Made by a program: the position numbers and the translations under genes
Origin: Thiocapsa sp.
GTDB taxonomy: Bacteria > Pseudomonadota > Gammaproteobacteria > Chromatiales > Chromatiaceae
Assembly (NCBI RefSeq): GCF_022340925.1
Contig: NZ_JAJDNA010000029.1
Span: 1 to 49,107 of the forward strand
Direction of reading: 5' to 3'
DNA: 49,107 nucleotides
Part shown: positions 1 through 7,891 of the stretch, piece after piece
Numbering within the stretch: position 1 is the stretch's first letter
Layout of the letters: each line of letters opens with the position of its first letter
The notes under the pieces: generated by a model
Told to the model about the DNA's origin: nothing
The model's input: the letters and a program-made list of their open reading frames with translations, nothing else
The model's database searches: none

Positions 1-326
1 CAGAGCCGCTCGAAGCGCCCGAAGAAGGCCGGAACCTGGGGCGCCAGATTGATCAGCACCTGATCCTCGGTCACCGGGTTGCCGTCTGCGCTGATCAGGA
101 TGGGCGTCAACGCCGGGTCGCTCCGGCCGACGAGCCCATGCGGCAGGAAGCTCTCGTCGCGGAAGGTCCAGAGCAGCCGGTCGAGATGGCGAGCCTGCTC
201 GGAGTCCGGGCAATGGATCAGGATGCGCACGTCGGTCGTGCGGATGCGTTCCACCAGCCGACAGGTCAGGAGGAAACGGTCGCCGGTGCTGTCGGCCTCC
301 AGGCTGTAGAAGTCGATTCGAGTCAT
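1..326 (-). CDS. holC: DNA polymerase III chi subunit HolC, cut by window edge
   Basis: The reading frame opens at an ATG at 326 and runs off the left edge with no stop; 108 codons are visible. The translation begins MTRIDFYSLEADSTGDRF and continues with CRLVERIRTTDVRILIHCPD and LDRLLWTFRDESFLPHGL. The last block, with the tryptophan and the FLPH motif, is characteristic of the chi subunit. Chi belongs to the clamp-loader complex and connects DNA polymerase III to single-strand binding protein. Full-length family members have about 140 to 150 residues, so some 30 to 40 C-terminal residues lie outside. It is transcribed away from pqiA. I am confident of the family; the C-terminus cannot be judged. 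Confidence 0.9.
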   Translation of the reverse strand, partial: MTRIDFYSLEADSTGDRFLLTCRLVERIRTTDVRILIHCPDSEQARHLDRLLWTFRDESFLPHGLVGRSDPALTPILISADGNPVTEDQVLINLAPQVPAFFGRFERL

Positions 327-654
327 CGCTGGTCGGTTATCATGCCCGGGCGGCAAGCTGCCTCGGCTGCTGGGCGCCGTGGCAAGGCACGTAGGATGCT
401 GAGTCTTTTGCCCCCCAGATTCAACCGGCGGACTCGGACCGGCGCCTCCTTTGCGACTGCTCGGTCCGGATCGACGGACGGACGCCGATCGCTCGCCGGT
501 CCAGCGATCGCCCAATCGCGGCGGCGGCACCAGGATGTGCCGCCATCTTCAGCCCCCCAGGCGACTGAAGATGAAGGGACGGCGAAGGCGGGTGTTGCTG
601 TTCCGTGCGGGCCGATAAACTCAGTGTCTCTCTAAGACGGCCAACTGCCCCTCC
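327..654. other. Intergenic region between holC and pqiA with a hairpin
   Basis: These 328 bases separate the divergent genes holC and pqiA and contain no convincing gene. A perfect 9-bp inverted repeat, CATCTTCAG at 544-552 and CTGAAGATG at 565-573, encloses a 12-base loop. The right arm begins a stretch (about 562-600) that weakly resembles the dispersed repeat found at 4282, 31408 and 32654. No clear sigma-70 promoter pair was found, though both genes must be transcribed from here. Confidence 0.5.
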
Positions 655-1947
655 ATGCCCCAGGATTCTCTCACCGAATGTCTCGAATGTGGTTTGCTCC
701 AGCGCATCCCGCCGCTCCCCGCGGCCGGGACCGCGCAGTGTGCGCGCTGCGGGAGCGTCTTGCACAGGAATCGACCGAACAGCCTGAATCGCACGCTCGC
801 ACTGACGATCGCCGGGGTCGTGCTCTTCATCGTGGCGAACACCTTCCCCTTTCTCTCCTTCGAGATGCAGGGTCGAGGAACACAGACGACCCTGATGACC
901 GGCGTCATCGATCTGTATCAAGCCGGCGACTGGCCGATCGCCGCGGTCGTCCTCTTTACCAGCATCTTGGCTCCGGGGCTCCAGTTGGCCCTCTTGGTGA
1001 CCGTGCTGATTCCGCTCTCCGTCAACCGCATGCCCCCGTGGCTGCCTCCATTGTTCCGGTGGGTTCGGACCCTGACCCCTTGGGGCATGATGGATGTCTT
1101 CATGCTCGGGATCCTGGTCTCGGTCGTCAAGCTCTCGGAGATGGCGACGATCGTCCCCGGGACCTCGCTTTTCGCATTCGCGGTCCTGATCCTCGTCCTC
1201 GCGGCCGCCCAGGCCGCCTTGGATCCGGATCTGGTCTGGTCGCGGGTGCCGGTCCTGCCGCGTGTCACGCGCCCATTGGATCCTGGAGAGCCCCATTTGG
1301 CCTGCGACGTCTGTGAGCTGGTCGTGCGCCGCTCTGCCGCGCTGCGCGATGGCGATCGCCTGCGCTGTCCCCGCTGCACCGATGTGCTGCATGGACGCAA
1401 GCCGCGGAGCCTGCAACGGACCTGGGCGTTGCTGATCGCCGCAGTCGTCTGCTACGTCCCCGCAAATCTGCTCCCGATCATGACCGTCACCTCGCTTGGG
1501 CGCACCCAATCGGATACGATCCTGAGCGGGGTGGTTTTCCTGCTCACACATGGGATGTGGCCCCTGGCGATCGTGGTCTTCGTGGCCAGCGTCTTCGTGC
1601 CCTTCCTGAAGCTGCTGATCCTGGTCTTCCTGCTCCTTTCGGTCCAAGTGCGCTCTGTTTGGCGACCCCGGGATCGCACACGCCTCTATCGCATCACCGA
1701 GGCGATCGGCCGCTGGTCGATGGTCGATGTCTATGTCGTCACCATCCTGGTCGCGCTGGTGCGCCTCGGTAACCTGGCAAGCGTGCAGGCCGAGGCGGGC
1801 GCCGTGTTCTTCTGTGCGGTCGTGGTCTTGACCATGCTTGCCGCGATGTCGTTCGATCCCAGGCTGATCTGGGACGCAATGGAGCAGAGGTATGTCGGAG
1901 AACGAGGGCGCCCCGCAGGGGTCACTGCGGCAGGATCAGGAGGATAG
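655..1947 (+). CDS. pqiA: PqiA, inner-membrane subunit of MCE lipid-transport system
   Basis: A 430-residue protein of the PqiA/YebS (LetA) family. It has two homologous halves, each starting with a zinc-ribbon-like pair of CxxC motifs (C9/C12 with C29/C32; a second set around residues 217-243) followed by a group of hydrophobic membrane segments. PqiA is the inner-membrane partner of the periplasm-spanning MCE protein PqiB, and the system moves lipids between the two membranes. The gene overlaps pqiB by 56 bases and pqiC follows, giving the standard pqiABC order. The presence of the lipoprotein PqiC favours pqi over the related letAB system. The ATG at 655 leaves only eight residues before the first CxxC, as usual. 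Confidence 0.9.
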   Translation: MPQDSLTECLECGLLQRIPPLPAAGTAQCARCGSVLHRNRPNSLNRTLALTIAGVVLFIVANTFPFLSFEMQGRGTQTTLMTGVIDLYQAGDWPIAAVVLFTSILAPGLQLALLVTVLIPLSVNRMPPWLPPLFRWVRTLTPWGMMDVFMLGILVSVVKLSEMATIVPGTSLFAFAVLILVLAAAQAALDPDLVWSRVPVLPRVTRPLDPGEPHLACDVCELVVRRSAALRDGDRLRCPRCTDVLHGRKPRSLQRTWALLIAAVVCYVPANLLPIMTVTSLGRTQSDTILSGVVFLLTHGMWPLAIVVFVASVFVPFLKLLILVFLLLSVQVRSVWRPRDRTRLYRITEAIGRWSMVDVYVVTILVALVRLGNLASVQAEAGAVFFCAVVVLTMLAAMSFDPRLIWDAMEQRYVGERGRPAGVTAAGSGG

Positions 1948-3574
1948 GCCGCAGGCCGTCGTCCGACGCGGCAGCGGCCTCTCGCCGGTCTGGCTGATTC
2001 CGCTGGTGGCGGTCCTGATCGGGGCCTGGCTCGCCGTCAAGACATTGGCCGAGCGGGGTCCGACGATCCGGATCGAGTTCGCCACCGCCTCCGGACTGCA
2101 GGCGGGCAGCACCAAGGTCAAGTTCAAGGACGTGGACGTGGGTCAGGTCAGCGCCATCGACGTGAGTCCGGACCTGAAGACCGTGATCGTGACGGCCGAG
2201 CTCAAGCACGGGGCCGCCGATTTCCTGACGGAGGGGACACGTTTCTGGGTCGAGCGGCCCCGGGTGACCGCGAGCGGCGTCTCCGGGCTCGAGACCCTGC
2301 TGTCCGGCGCCTACATCGCGATCGATCCCGTCCTGAGGGGGAAGGCGAGTCGCTATTTCAAGGGGCTGGAGGAGCCGCCGCTGTTCACGACCGCGGATTC
2401 AGGTACCCAATTTCGCCTGCGGTCGCCAACCTTGGGTTCATTGAGCGTCGGCTCGCCGGTCTATTATCGACAGATCCAGGTCGGGCAGGTCGCGGGCTTT
2501 TCGCTCGATCCCGACGGAGAGGCGGTCGATATCGAGGTGTTCGTCTCCGCCCCGCATGATCGATTGGTGTCGACGAGTACCCGTTTCTGGAACGCGAGCG
2601 GGGTGGACTTCTCGCTCGGCGCGTCGGGCATCCAGGTGGACACCCAGTCGCTGATGGCAGTGTTGATCGGCGGGGTTTCCTTCGACACCCCTGACACCAT
2701 TGATGCGCCGGGCGAGCAACCGACCGACGAGCATGTCTTCCCGCTCTATCCGAATCGCGACGAGGCCCACGAGCAGATCTATCTGGACAAGGAGCGCTAT
2801 CTGCTGTTCTTCAAGGGCTCGGTGCGGGGTCTCAGCGTCGGCGCCCCGGTGTTGCTGCGCGGGATTGCGATCGGGCAGGTCCTGGACGTCCAGCTGCAGT
2901 TCAGCGCCGACGACTTCCAGTTCCATATCCCGGTGCTGATCGAGATCGAGCCGGATCGCATCGCGGTCCGCGGTGACCCGGACAAGCTCGGAGGGGCGAG
3001 TCTCGTGAAGCAGTTGGTCAGTCAGGGTCTGCGTGGGCAGCTGAAGGCGGGCAGTCTGATTACGGGGCAGCTCTACGTCGAGCTGGATCTCCACGAGGAG
3101 GTGCCGCCTGAGCTGGTCGTCAAGCATGGCGGCTATGACGTCCTCCCGACGGTGCCCGCGTCGCTCGATGCCCTGACCACCAAGGTCACGGACATCCTCG
3201 ACCGTCTCATGGCGTTTCCGCTGGACCAGGTCGGACGTGACCTCGCGGAGACTGTCGCGGGGGCGAACGCCATGGTCAACTCCGAGGGGCTGCGACGGGG
3301 CGTCGCGGAGATGGAGGGGGCGCTCGCCGAGGTTCGTGCCGTGGCGGAGCGGCTCAACACCGAGATTGCGCCCGAGCTGGCAGCGACCCTCCAGCAGACC
3401 ACGTCGACGCTGGAGGATGCGCGACAGATCCTTGCGGACGGATCGCCGATCTCTGTGGAGGTACGTCGCATGCTGCAGGAGGTCTCGGGAGCGGCGCGAT
3501 CGCTTCGAATCATGGCCGACTATCTCGAGCGCCATCCGGAGGCCCTCCTCAAGGGCAAGGGGGGTACTCGATGA
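1892..3574 (+). CDS. pqiB: PqiB, MCE-domain periplasmic tunnel protein
   Basis: A 560-residue protein, close to the usual PqiB size. One transmembrane helix (about residues 29-48) is followed by three MCE domains beginning near residues 52, 173 and 308; the repeated signature is visible as GLQAGSTKVKFKDVDVGQV, LSVGSPVYYRQIQVGQV and LSVGAPVLLRGIAIGQV. The C-terminal 150 residues are helical and probably form the needle-like coiled coil that reaches toward the outer membrane. The start at 1892 lies inside the end of pqiA and has the ribosome-binding site GGAG about eight bases upstream. The stop overlaps the pqiC start as ATGA, indicating translational coupling. Confidence 0.92.
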   Translation: MSENEGAPQGSLRQDQEDRPQAVVRRGSGLSPVWLIPLVAVLIGAWLAVKTLAERGPTIRIEFATASGLQAGSTKVKFKDVDVGQVSAIDVSPDLKTVIVTAELKHGAADFLTEGTRFWVERPRVTASGVSGLETLLSGAYIAIDPVLRGKASRYFKGLEEPPLFTTADSGTQFRLRSPTLGSLSVGSPVYYRQIQVGQVAGFSLDPDGEAVDIEVFVSAPHDRLVSTSTRFWNASGVDFSLGASGIQVDTQSLMAVLIGGVSFDTPDTIDAPGEQPTDEHVFPLYPNRDEAHEQIYLDKERYLLFFKGSVRGLSVGAPVLLRGIAIGQVLDVQLQFSADDFQFHIPVLIEIEPDRIAVRGDPDKLGGASLVKQLVSQGLRGQLKAGSLITGQLYVELDLHEEVPPELVVKHGGYDVLPTVPASLDALTTKVTDILDRLMAFPLDQVGRDLAETVAGANAMVNSEGLRRGVAEMEGALAEVRAVAERLNTEIAPELAATLQQTTSTLEDARQILADGSPISVEVRRMLQEVSGAARSLRIMADYLERHPEALLKGKGGTR

Positions 3575-4293
3575 AACGCATGCGCCTGACGCGGTCAGTC
3601 GCCGTCTTGCTGCTGGTCGGGCTGGCAGGCTGTGCGACCTCGCCGCCCTCGAGCTTCTATACCTTGACCGCCTTGCCGGACACCCGTGAGGCGGGCGGTG
3701 CGCCGGGCGTCGCCTTGGGCGTGGGTCTCGGGCCTGTCAGCTTCCCGCAGTTCCTGGACCGACCCCAGATCGTCTCGCGCGGGGGCGGGAATCGCCTGAC
3801 CATCGATGAGTTCCATCGTTGGGGCGGAACACTACAGGATGATTTCGTTAGGGTTTGGAGCGAAAACCTCTCGTCCCTCCTTGGCACGAGCGCGGTCTTC
3901 ATCTTGCCCAGCGAGGTCCGTTATCCCTTGGACTTCCGGGTCGCCGCCGACGTGCTCGCCTTTGAAGGCACCTCAGACGCTCAGGCGCTGCTCAAGGTCC
4001 GCTGGGTCGTGCTGGACCACCAACGGGAGCGGACGCTGGTGGTGGAGGAGACGACCTATCGAAGGGCCTTGGCGGAGCCGAGGGACGAGGCGGCGCTGAT
4101 CGCCGCGATGAGCTCCGCTCTTGGCGACTTCAGCCGGGATGTCGCGGCGACCCTGCGGAACCTCCCGAGGCCGGAACGTCCCGGGCCGCTTTCCCCCGAG
4201 CACGACGACCGGGGTGGTCCCGATGCCAGCACGCGGGTCGAGGCCGGGCTCGGAGCAGGAAGCCCCGCCAGTCGCAGCCGGACAAGCCGCTGA
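3571..4293 (+). CDS. pqiC: PqiC, outer-membrane lipoprotein of the Pqi system
   Basis: A 240-residue protein of the ABC-type transport auxiliary lipoprotein family (PqiC/YmbA). The N-terminus MKRMRLTRSVAVLLLVGLAGC ends in a lipobox LAGC with the lipidated cysteine at residue 21; alanine at +2 predicts outer-membrane sorting. The family core follows (SSFYTL, then the LGVGLGPVSFPQFLDRPQIV stretch). It caps the PqiB needle at the outer membrane. The protein is about 50 residues longer than typical PqiC. The extra tail is low-complexity, rich in Pro, Gly, Ser and Arg, and its last codons and stop lie in a dispersed repeat (see 4282-4403), so the natural terminus may have been lost. Confidence 0.88.
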   Translation: MKRMRLTRSVAVLLLVGLAGCATSPPSSFYTLTALPDTREAGGAPGVALGVGLGPVSFPQFLDRPQIVSRGGGNRLTIDEFHRWGGTLQDDFVRVWSENLSSLLGTSAVFILPSEVRYPLDFRVAADVLAFEGTSDAQALLKVRWVVLDHQRERTLVVEETTYRRALAEPRDEAALIAAMSSALGDFSRDVAATLRNLPRPERPGPLSPEHDDRGGPDASTRVEAGLGAGSPASRSRTSR

Positions 4294-4403
4294 AAATGGA
4301 AGGAGAGCGGAATCCGCATTTTCGCTCTCCGTGCTGATTTTTGCCTGGATGTCCGACGAATCAGCATTTTCCTTTGGGAATGAAATACTCAGCGTTTTCC
4401 CAA
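4282..4403 (+). repeat. Dispersed repeat, copy 1, spanning the pqiC stop codon
   Basis: This stretch matches 31408-31503 (same strand) and, more loosely, 32654-32560 (opposite strand). All begin with a variant of AAGCCGCTGAAAATG. It contains a hairpin GGAGAGCG (4302-4309) / CGCTCTCC (4323-4330), a second inverted repeat TGCTGATT (4332-4339) / AATCAGCA (4359-4366), and a third TTGGGAA (4374-4380) / TTCCCAA (4397-4403). The stop codon of pqiC (4291-4293) is inside the repeat. A partial internal duplication is visible as TCAGCATTTTCC and TCAGCGTTTTCC. I do not recognize it as a named element; it could be a REP/MITE-like sequence or a 3'-end structure. Confidence 0.75.
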
Positions 4404-4514
4404 GGCGGCTTGGCGGCAGTGACCGACCTCGACCTTGATCTGAACCAGTCCGAGGATCGGCGCATGGCGGATACGCTGGTGGTCGAGGGGCCCTGGGCGA
4501 GGGAGGGGTCAGGG

Positions 4515-4763
4515 TCAATCCGTCGGCTGGCGTGCGTCGGCGATGCCGATCCACTCATAGGTCTCGATCGTCGCGGCATCGCACGTGCTGCAGGCCGTGC
4601 CGCATCCGGCCGGTGTGCTGACCCGGCGCACCCGCCCCTTGCGCTCGAGGATGGAGAGCATCCCGCGAAGTGCGTCTGGGTTGGATTCGAATCGGTAGGC
4701 GAGGTCCATCAGTGACACCTGGCGGTGGCGGGCGAGATATCCGGTGAGGTCTGACAGGATCAT
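4515..4763 (-). CDS. feoC: FeoC-like winged-helix protein
   Basis: An 82-residue protein whose first 50 residues look like a winged-helix fold (LTGYLARHRQVSLMDLAYRF and a following helix), followed by a cysteine loop with C54, C58 and C61. This is the FeoC pattern: a small cytosolic protein whose cysteines bind an oxygen-sensitive iron-sulfur cluster and which stabilizes or regulates FeoB. It lies 37 bases downstream of feoB on the same strand and is the last gene of the feo operon. Three of the usual four cysteines are seen. Confidence 0.85.
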   Translation of the reverse strand: MILSDLTGYLARHRQVSLMDLAYRFESNPDALRGMLSILERKGRVRRVSTPAGCGTACSTCDAATIETYEWIGIADARQPTD

Positions 4764-4800
4764 GGGGGGTCTCGATGGCTTCGGTTGTGCTTGCCCCGCC

Positions 4801-7128
4801 TCATGCCCCTTCGCGAGCCAGTCTCGTGGCGACTGCCCCGCGGTGGGCCAGGAAACGCATTCCGAGCAGAGTGGTTACGAAGATGGCCAGCATCGCGCCG
4901 ATCCAACTTGCCGAGCCGGCAGGATCGCGGCCGAAGGTGGCTGCTTGATAGAACACGGTGGCGACGATGTAGCCGAGCCCGGTCGTCCAGAGGACGGTAA
5001 AGACCGTCCAACCGGGTGTGGTCTCGCGATGGATGGCCGCGATGGTCGCGACGCAGGGTGCATAAAGCAGGATGAAGAGCAGATAGGCGAAGGCACCTGC
5101 GGCCCCGTCGAAGCGCTTAACCATTGCCCCGAAGGTGCCCGTAGTCACGGCCTGAGACTCGGCGGCCGAAGTGGGGATACTCAGGTCACCGACGTCCAGC
5201 CCCAGCGGGTCGTTCCAGCGACCGAGCGCATCGGCGAGATTCGCCGGTATCGTGGCCAACGCCCCGAGCAAGCCCGCCCCTAGGTCGTAGGGAGTCTCCT
5301 GCAGGGTCGCGCCTGCGTCCGCTGCCGCCAAGGCGGAGTAGGTGGCATCCAGGGTGCCGACCACCGCCTCTTTGGCGAGTACCCCCGTGAAGATGCCCAC
5401 CGTAGCGGGCCAGTTCTCGGCGTCGAGACCCATGGGCGAGAAGGCGGGCGCAAGGGTGCGGCCGATCTCGGCGAGCAGCGATTGTTCGCTCTCCTGGTTG
5501 CCGATGGAGCCATCTGTGCCGATGCTGCTCAGCACGTTGAGCACCAGCACCATGGGCACGATCACCCCGCCGGCGCGCACCACGAAACCTTTGGTCCGGT
5601 CCAGTGTGCGCAGCGCGACGCCTTTGAGCGTGGGAAGGTGATAAGGCGGCAGCTCCATGATGAAGGGTGTGGCGTCGCCCTTGAGCAGGGTTCCCTTCAT
5701 CACCAGACCGGTGAGCACCGCGACCGCGATGCCGATGAGATAGAGCCCGAAGATGATGTTTTGACCGCCCACCGGGAAGAAGGCGGCGGCGAAGAGGACG
5801 TAGACCGGCAGACGTGCACCGCAGGACATGAAGGGGGTCATGAGGACGGTGAGAATGCGGTCACGCGGGCTCTCCAGGGTACGGGAGGCCATGATCGCGG
5901 GGACGTTGCAGCCGAAACCGACCAACAGTGGGACGAACGACTTGCCCGGCAGGCCGATGGCGCGCATGAACCGATCCATGACGAAGGCTGCGCGGGCCAT
6001 GTACCCCGAGTCTTCGAGCACCGACATGAAGACATAGAGGAAGGCAATGATCGGGATGAAGGTCGCGACCACCTGGATTCCGCCGCCGATCCCGTCGGCG
6101 AGAAGCAGGATCGCCCAGTCGGGTGCGCCCGAAGCGGCGAGGGCGTGGGCAGCGCCGTCCACGAAGAGGGTTCCGGCGGTCTGGTCGAAGGCGTCGATGA
6201 AGGCGCCCCCGATGTTGATGGTGAACATGAACATCAGATACATCACGACCAGGAAGATCGGGATGCCGAGCACGCGGTTGAGCATGACCCGGTCGATCCG
6301 ATCGGAGAGGTTGCGGGAGACCTCTCCCGCTTGGGTCACACCGGCCTCTGTGATGGCGTGCGCAAAGCCGTAGCGGGCGTCCGCGATCAGGATGTCGACC
6401 TCCTCGGCCTGGTCACCGAGAAGTGCACTGATCTCCTCCGGCGTGACCCGGTCACCGACCAGACGCCGGGCCAGATCGTCACCCTCGAGCAGGCGTGCGG
6501 CCAGCCAGCGGGGCGAGTCGCCATTCTCACGGGCGACGGCGTCGAGACGCGGCACGAGTGCGGCGATCGCCTTTTCGAGAGACGGGTGATAGGAGACCTC
6601 CGCCCGCGGAATCGACCCCGTTGCCTGACACTCGAGCAGGACACGCTTGAGGTCAGCGATGCCCTCTCCGGTCGCCGCGGAGATGGGGACAACAGGGCAG
6701 CCGAGGCGCGCCGCGATGGATGGGACGTCGATCCTCATGCCCCGCTCGTGGGCCACATCCATCATGTTCAGCGCCAGGACCAGGGGCCGTCCCATCTCGA
6801 TCAGCTGGGTGGTGAGATAGAGATTCCGTTCGAGGTTGGTGGCGTCCAGGATGTTGAGGACAAGGTCGGCCTCGCGATCATGGATGAAGTCCCGGGCGAT
6901 CCGCTCGTCCAACGAGAGATCGTGGTCCGAGACGTCCAGCGAGTAGGTTCCGGGAAGGTCGACGAGGTGGACGATGGAGCCCTCGAACCGGTAGCGCCCG
7001 ACCTTGCGCTCCACCGTCACGCCGGGCCAGTTCCCGACACGTTGGCGCGATCCCGTCAAGGCGTTGAACAGGGTCGTCTTTCCGCAATTCGGGTTGCCGA
7101 CGACGCCGATCGTCAAGGGTTTGGTCAT
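4801..7128 (-). CDS. feoB: FeoB, ferrous iron permease with N-terminal G domain
   Basis: A 775-residue protein, normal for FeoB. The G domain has the P-loop GNPNCGKT (11-18), DLPG (57-60) and NMMD (121-124); a GDI-type helical domain follows, then the membrane region with the two Gate-like halves, including GFGCNVPAIMASRTL and GVLAKEAVVGTL. It transports Fe(II) across the inner membrane, with GTP hydrolysis. The ATG at 7128 overlaps the stop of the upstream feoA by four bases, so the two are translationally coupled. Confidence 0.97.
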   Translation of the reverse strand: MTKPLTIGVVGNPNCGKTTLFNALTGSRQRVGNWPGVTVERKVGRYRFEGSIVHLVDLPGTYSLDVSDHDLSLDERIARDFIHDREADLVLNILDATNLERNLYLTTQLIEMGRPLVLALNMMDVAHERGMRIDVPSIAARLGCPVVPISAATGEGIADLKRVLLECQATGSIPRAEVSYHPSLEKAIAALVPRLDAVARENGDSPRWLAARLLEGDDLARRLVGDRVTPEEISALLGDQAEEVDILIADARYGFAHAITEAGVTQAGEVSRNLSDRIDRVMLNRVLGIPIFLVVMYLMFMFTINIGGAFIDAFDQTAGTLFVDGAAHALAASGAPDWAILLLADGIGGGIQVVATFIPIIAFLYVFMSVLEDSGYMARAAFVMDRFMRAIGLPGKSFVPLLVGFGCNVPAIMASRTLESPRDRILTVLMTPFMSCGARLPVYVLFAAAFFPVGGQNIIFGLYLIGIAVAVLTGLVMKGTLLKGDATPFIMELPPYHLPTLKGVALRTLDRTKGFVVRAGGVIVPMVLVLNVLSSIGTDGSIGNQESEQSLLAEIGRTLAPAFSPMGLDAENWPATVGIFTGVLAKEAVVGTLDATYSALAAADAGATLQETPYDLGAGLLGALATIPANLADALGRWNDPLGLDVGDLSIPTSAAESQAVTTGTFGAMVKRFDGAAGAFAYLLFILLYAPCVATIAAIHRETTPGWTVFTVLWTTGLGYIVATVFYQAATFGRDPAGSASWIGAMLAIFVTTLLGMRFLAHRGAVATRLAREGA

Positions 7129-7358
7129 CGCAGACGCTCTAACAGGAGGGCCGCCGCTTCATCCCTGCGCAGGCTGACCGAGGTACCGCGCACCCGTATT
7201 TCCACCGGGTCGCCAAGCGGGGCGACCCGGATCACCTCGAGTTCGGCTCCCGGCGTCAACCCCATCGAGAGAAGCTTGCGGCGATAGGCCTGCGATTGCG
7301 AATCAAAGCCCTTGACGCGGCCCCGATCGCCGGCCTTCAAGTCCTTGAGGGTGGTCAT
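7125..7358 (-). CDS. feoA: FeoA, small SH3-like partner of FeoB (second copy)
   Basis: A 77-residue FeoA-domain protein containing SMGLTPGAELEVIRVAPLGD and VSLRRDEAAALLL, the typical SH3-like core. FeoA is a cytosolic accessory protein of FeoB. It overlaps feoB by four bases. A second FeoA-domain gene lies 57 bases upstream, so this operon encodes two different FeoA proteins. This copy is the more canonical, in length and in its coupling to feoB. Confidence 0.92.
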   Translation of the reverse strand: MTTLKDLKAGDRGRVKGFDSQSQAYRRKLLSMGLTPGAELEVIRVAPLGDPVEIRVRGTSVSLRRDEAAALLLERLR

Positions 7359-7415
7359 CTGTGCTGAGACTTCGTTACCGGGCTCGAATGGGAGGCGTGA
7401 CGGCTGCCACGGTAG

Positions 7416-7709
7416 TCAGGCCAACGGCTCGACCTGGATCCTCGCGGCCATTCCGGCACCGAGGACAATGCGCGATTCGCCACGGGCAACCATCAGGCCG
7501 CCGCTTTGGCGCTGGACGACGCGCAGCTCGGTTCCGACATTGAGCCCGAGCTCCGTCAGACGCGTGGTTAACCCTTTCCCTCCCTGGAGTGCAAGGACGC
7601 GCACGCGTGTACCCTCGCCGGCCATCATCAATGGGAAGCTCTTGATGGCCGGCGCCGCCTGGGTTGACTCGCACCCTCCGTGGTGACCGGGAACCGATCG
7701 ACCGATCAT
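7416..7709 (-). CDS. feoA: FeoA-domain protein, first gene of feo operon
   Basis: A 97-residue protein with the FeoA core (LTELGLNVGTELRVVQRQSG, then MVARGESRIVLGAGMAARI) starting near residue 28. The start at 7709 has a good ribosome-binding site, GGAGA seven bases upstream. An internal start at MMAGEG (7631 or 7628) would give a protein of normal FeoA length but lacks a visible ribosome-binding site, so a 27-residue N-terminal extension is likely. It is clearly diverged from the second FeoA. Role: probable FeoB partner or an additional regulator. Confidence 0.85.
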   Translation of the reverse strand: MIGRSVPGHHGGCESTQAAPAIKSFPLMMAGEGTRVRVLALQGGKGLTTRLTELGLNVGTELRVVQRQSGGLMVARGESRIVLGAGMAARIQVEPLA

Positions 7710-7845
7710 CTCTCATTCTCCACGTCGTGGGTGCTCGAGCTGGGCTCACCCCGGAGCCTTCCCCGCGACGACCGTCTCAGGGGGGCGAGCCCGCTGGTGA
7801 CGGGCTGCTCTTAGAATCCTCATCCTATCGCAGGCAGGGGCTTAG

Positions 7846-7860
7846 TGCAAATGATTCTCA
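7846..7860 (-). promoter_or_regulatory. Fur-like operator upstream of feo operon
   Basis: On the minus strand the sequence reads TGAGAATCATTTGCA. It matches the 7-1-7 Fur consensus TGATAATCATTATCA at 11 of the 14 positions outside the centre base. It lies about 137 bases upstream of the first feoA start and is also about 32 bases beyond the end of the DsrC-like gene. Iron repression by Fur is the expected control for feo. I did not find a convincing -10/-35 pair to place it precisely. Confidence 0.6.
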
Positions 7861-7891
7861 ACACATAAAATGGCCGGGGATCTGCAGGCTC

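Noticed and set aside
421..1647. A 408-codon open frame on the minus strand opposite pqiA
   Set aside because: Its translation is low-complexity and highly charged with no motif; it is the mirror of the real pqiA in high-GC DNA.
5482..7287. A 601-codon open frame on the plus strand opposite feoB
   Set aside because: The FeoB frame has complete G-protein and transport motifs; the opposite frame is an Asp/Glu/Gly-rich antisense artefact.
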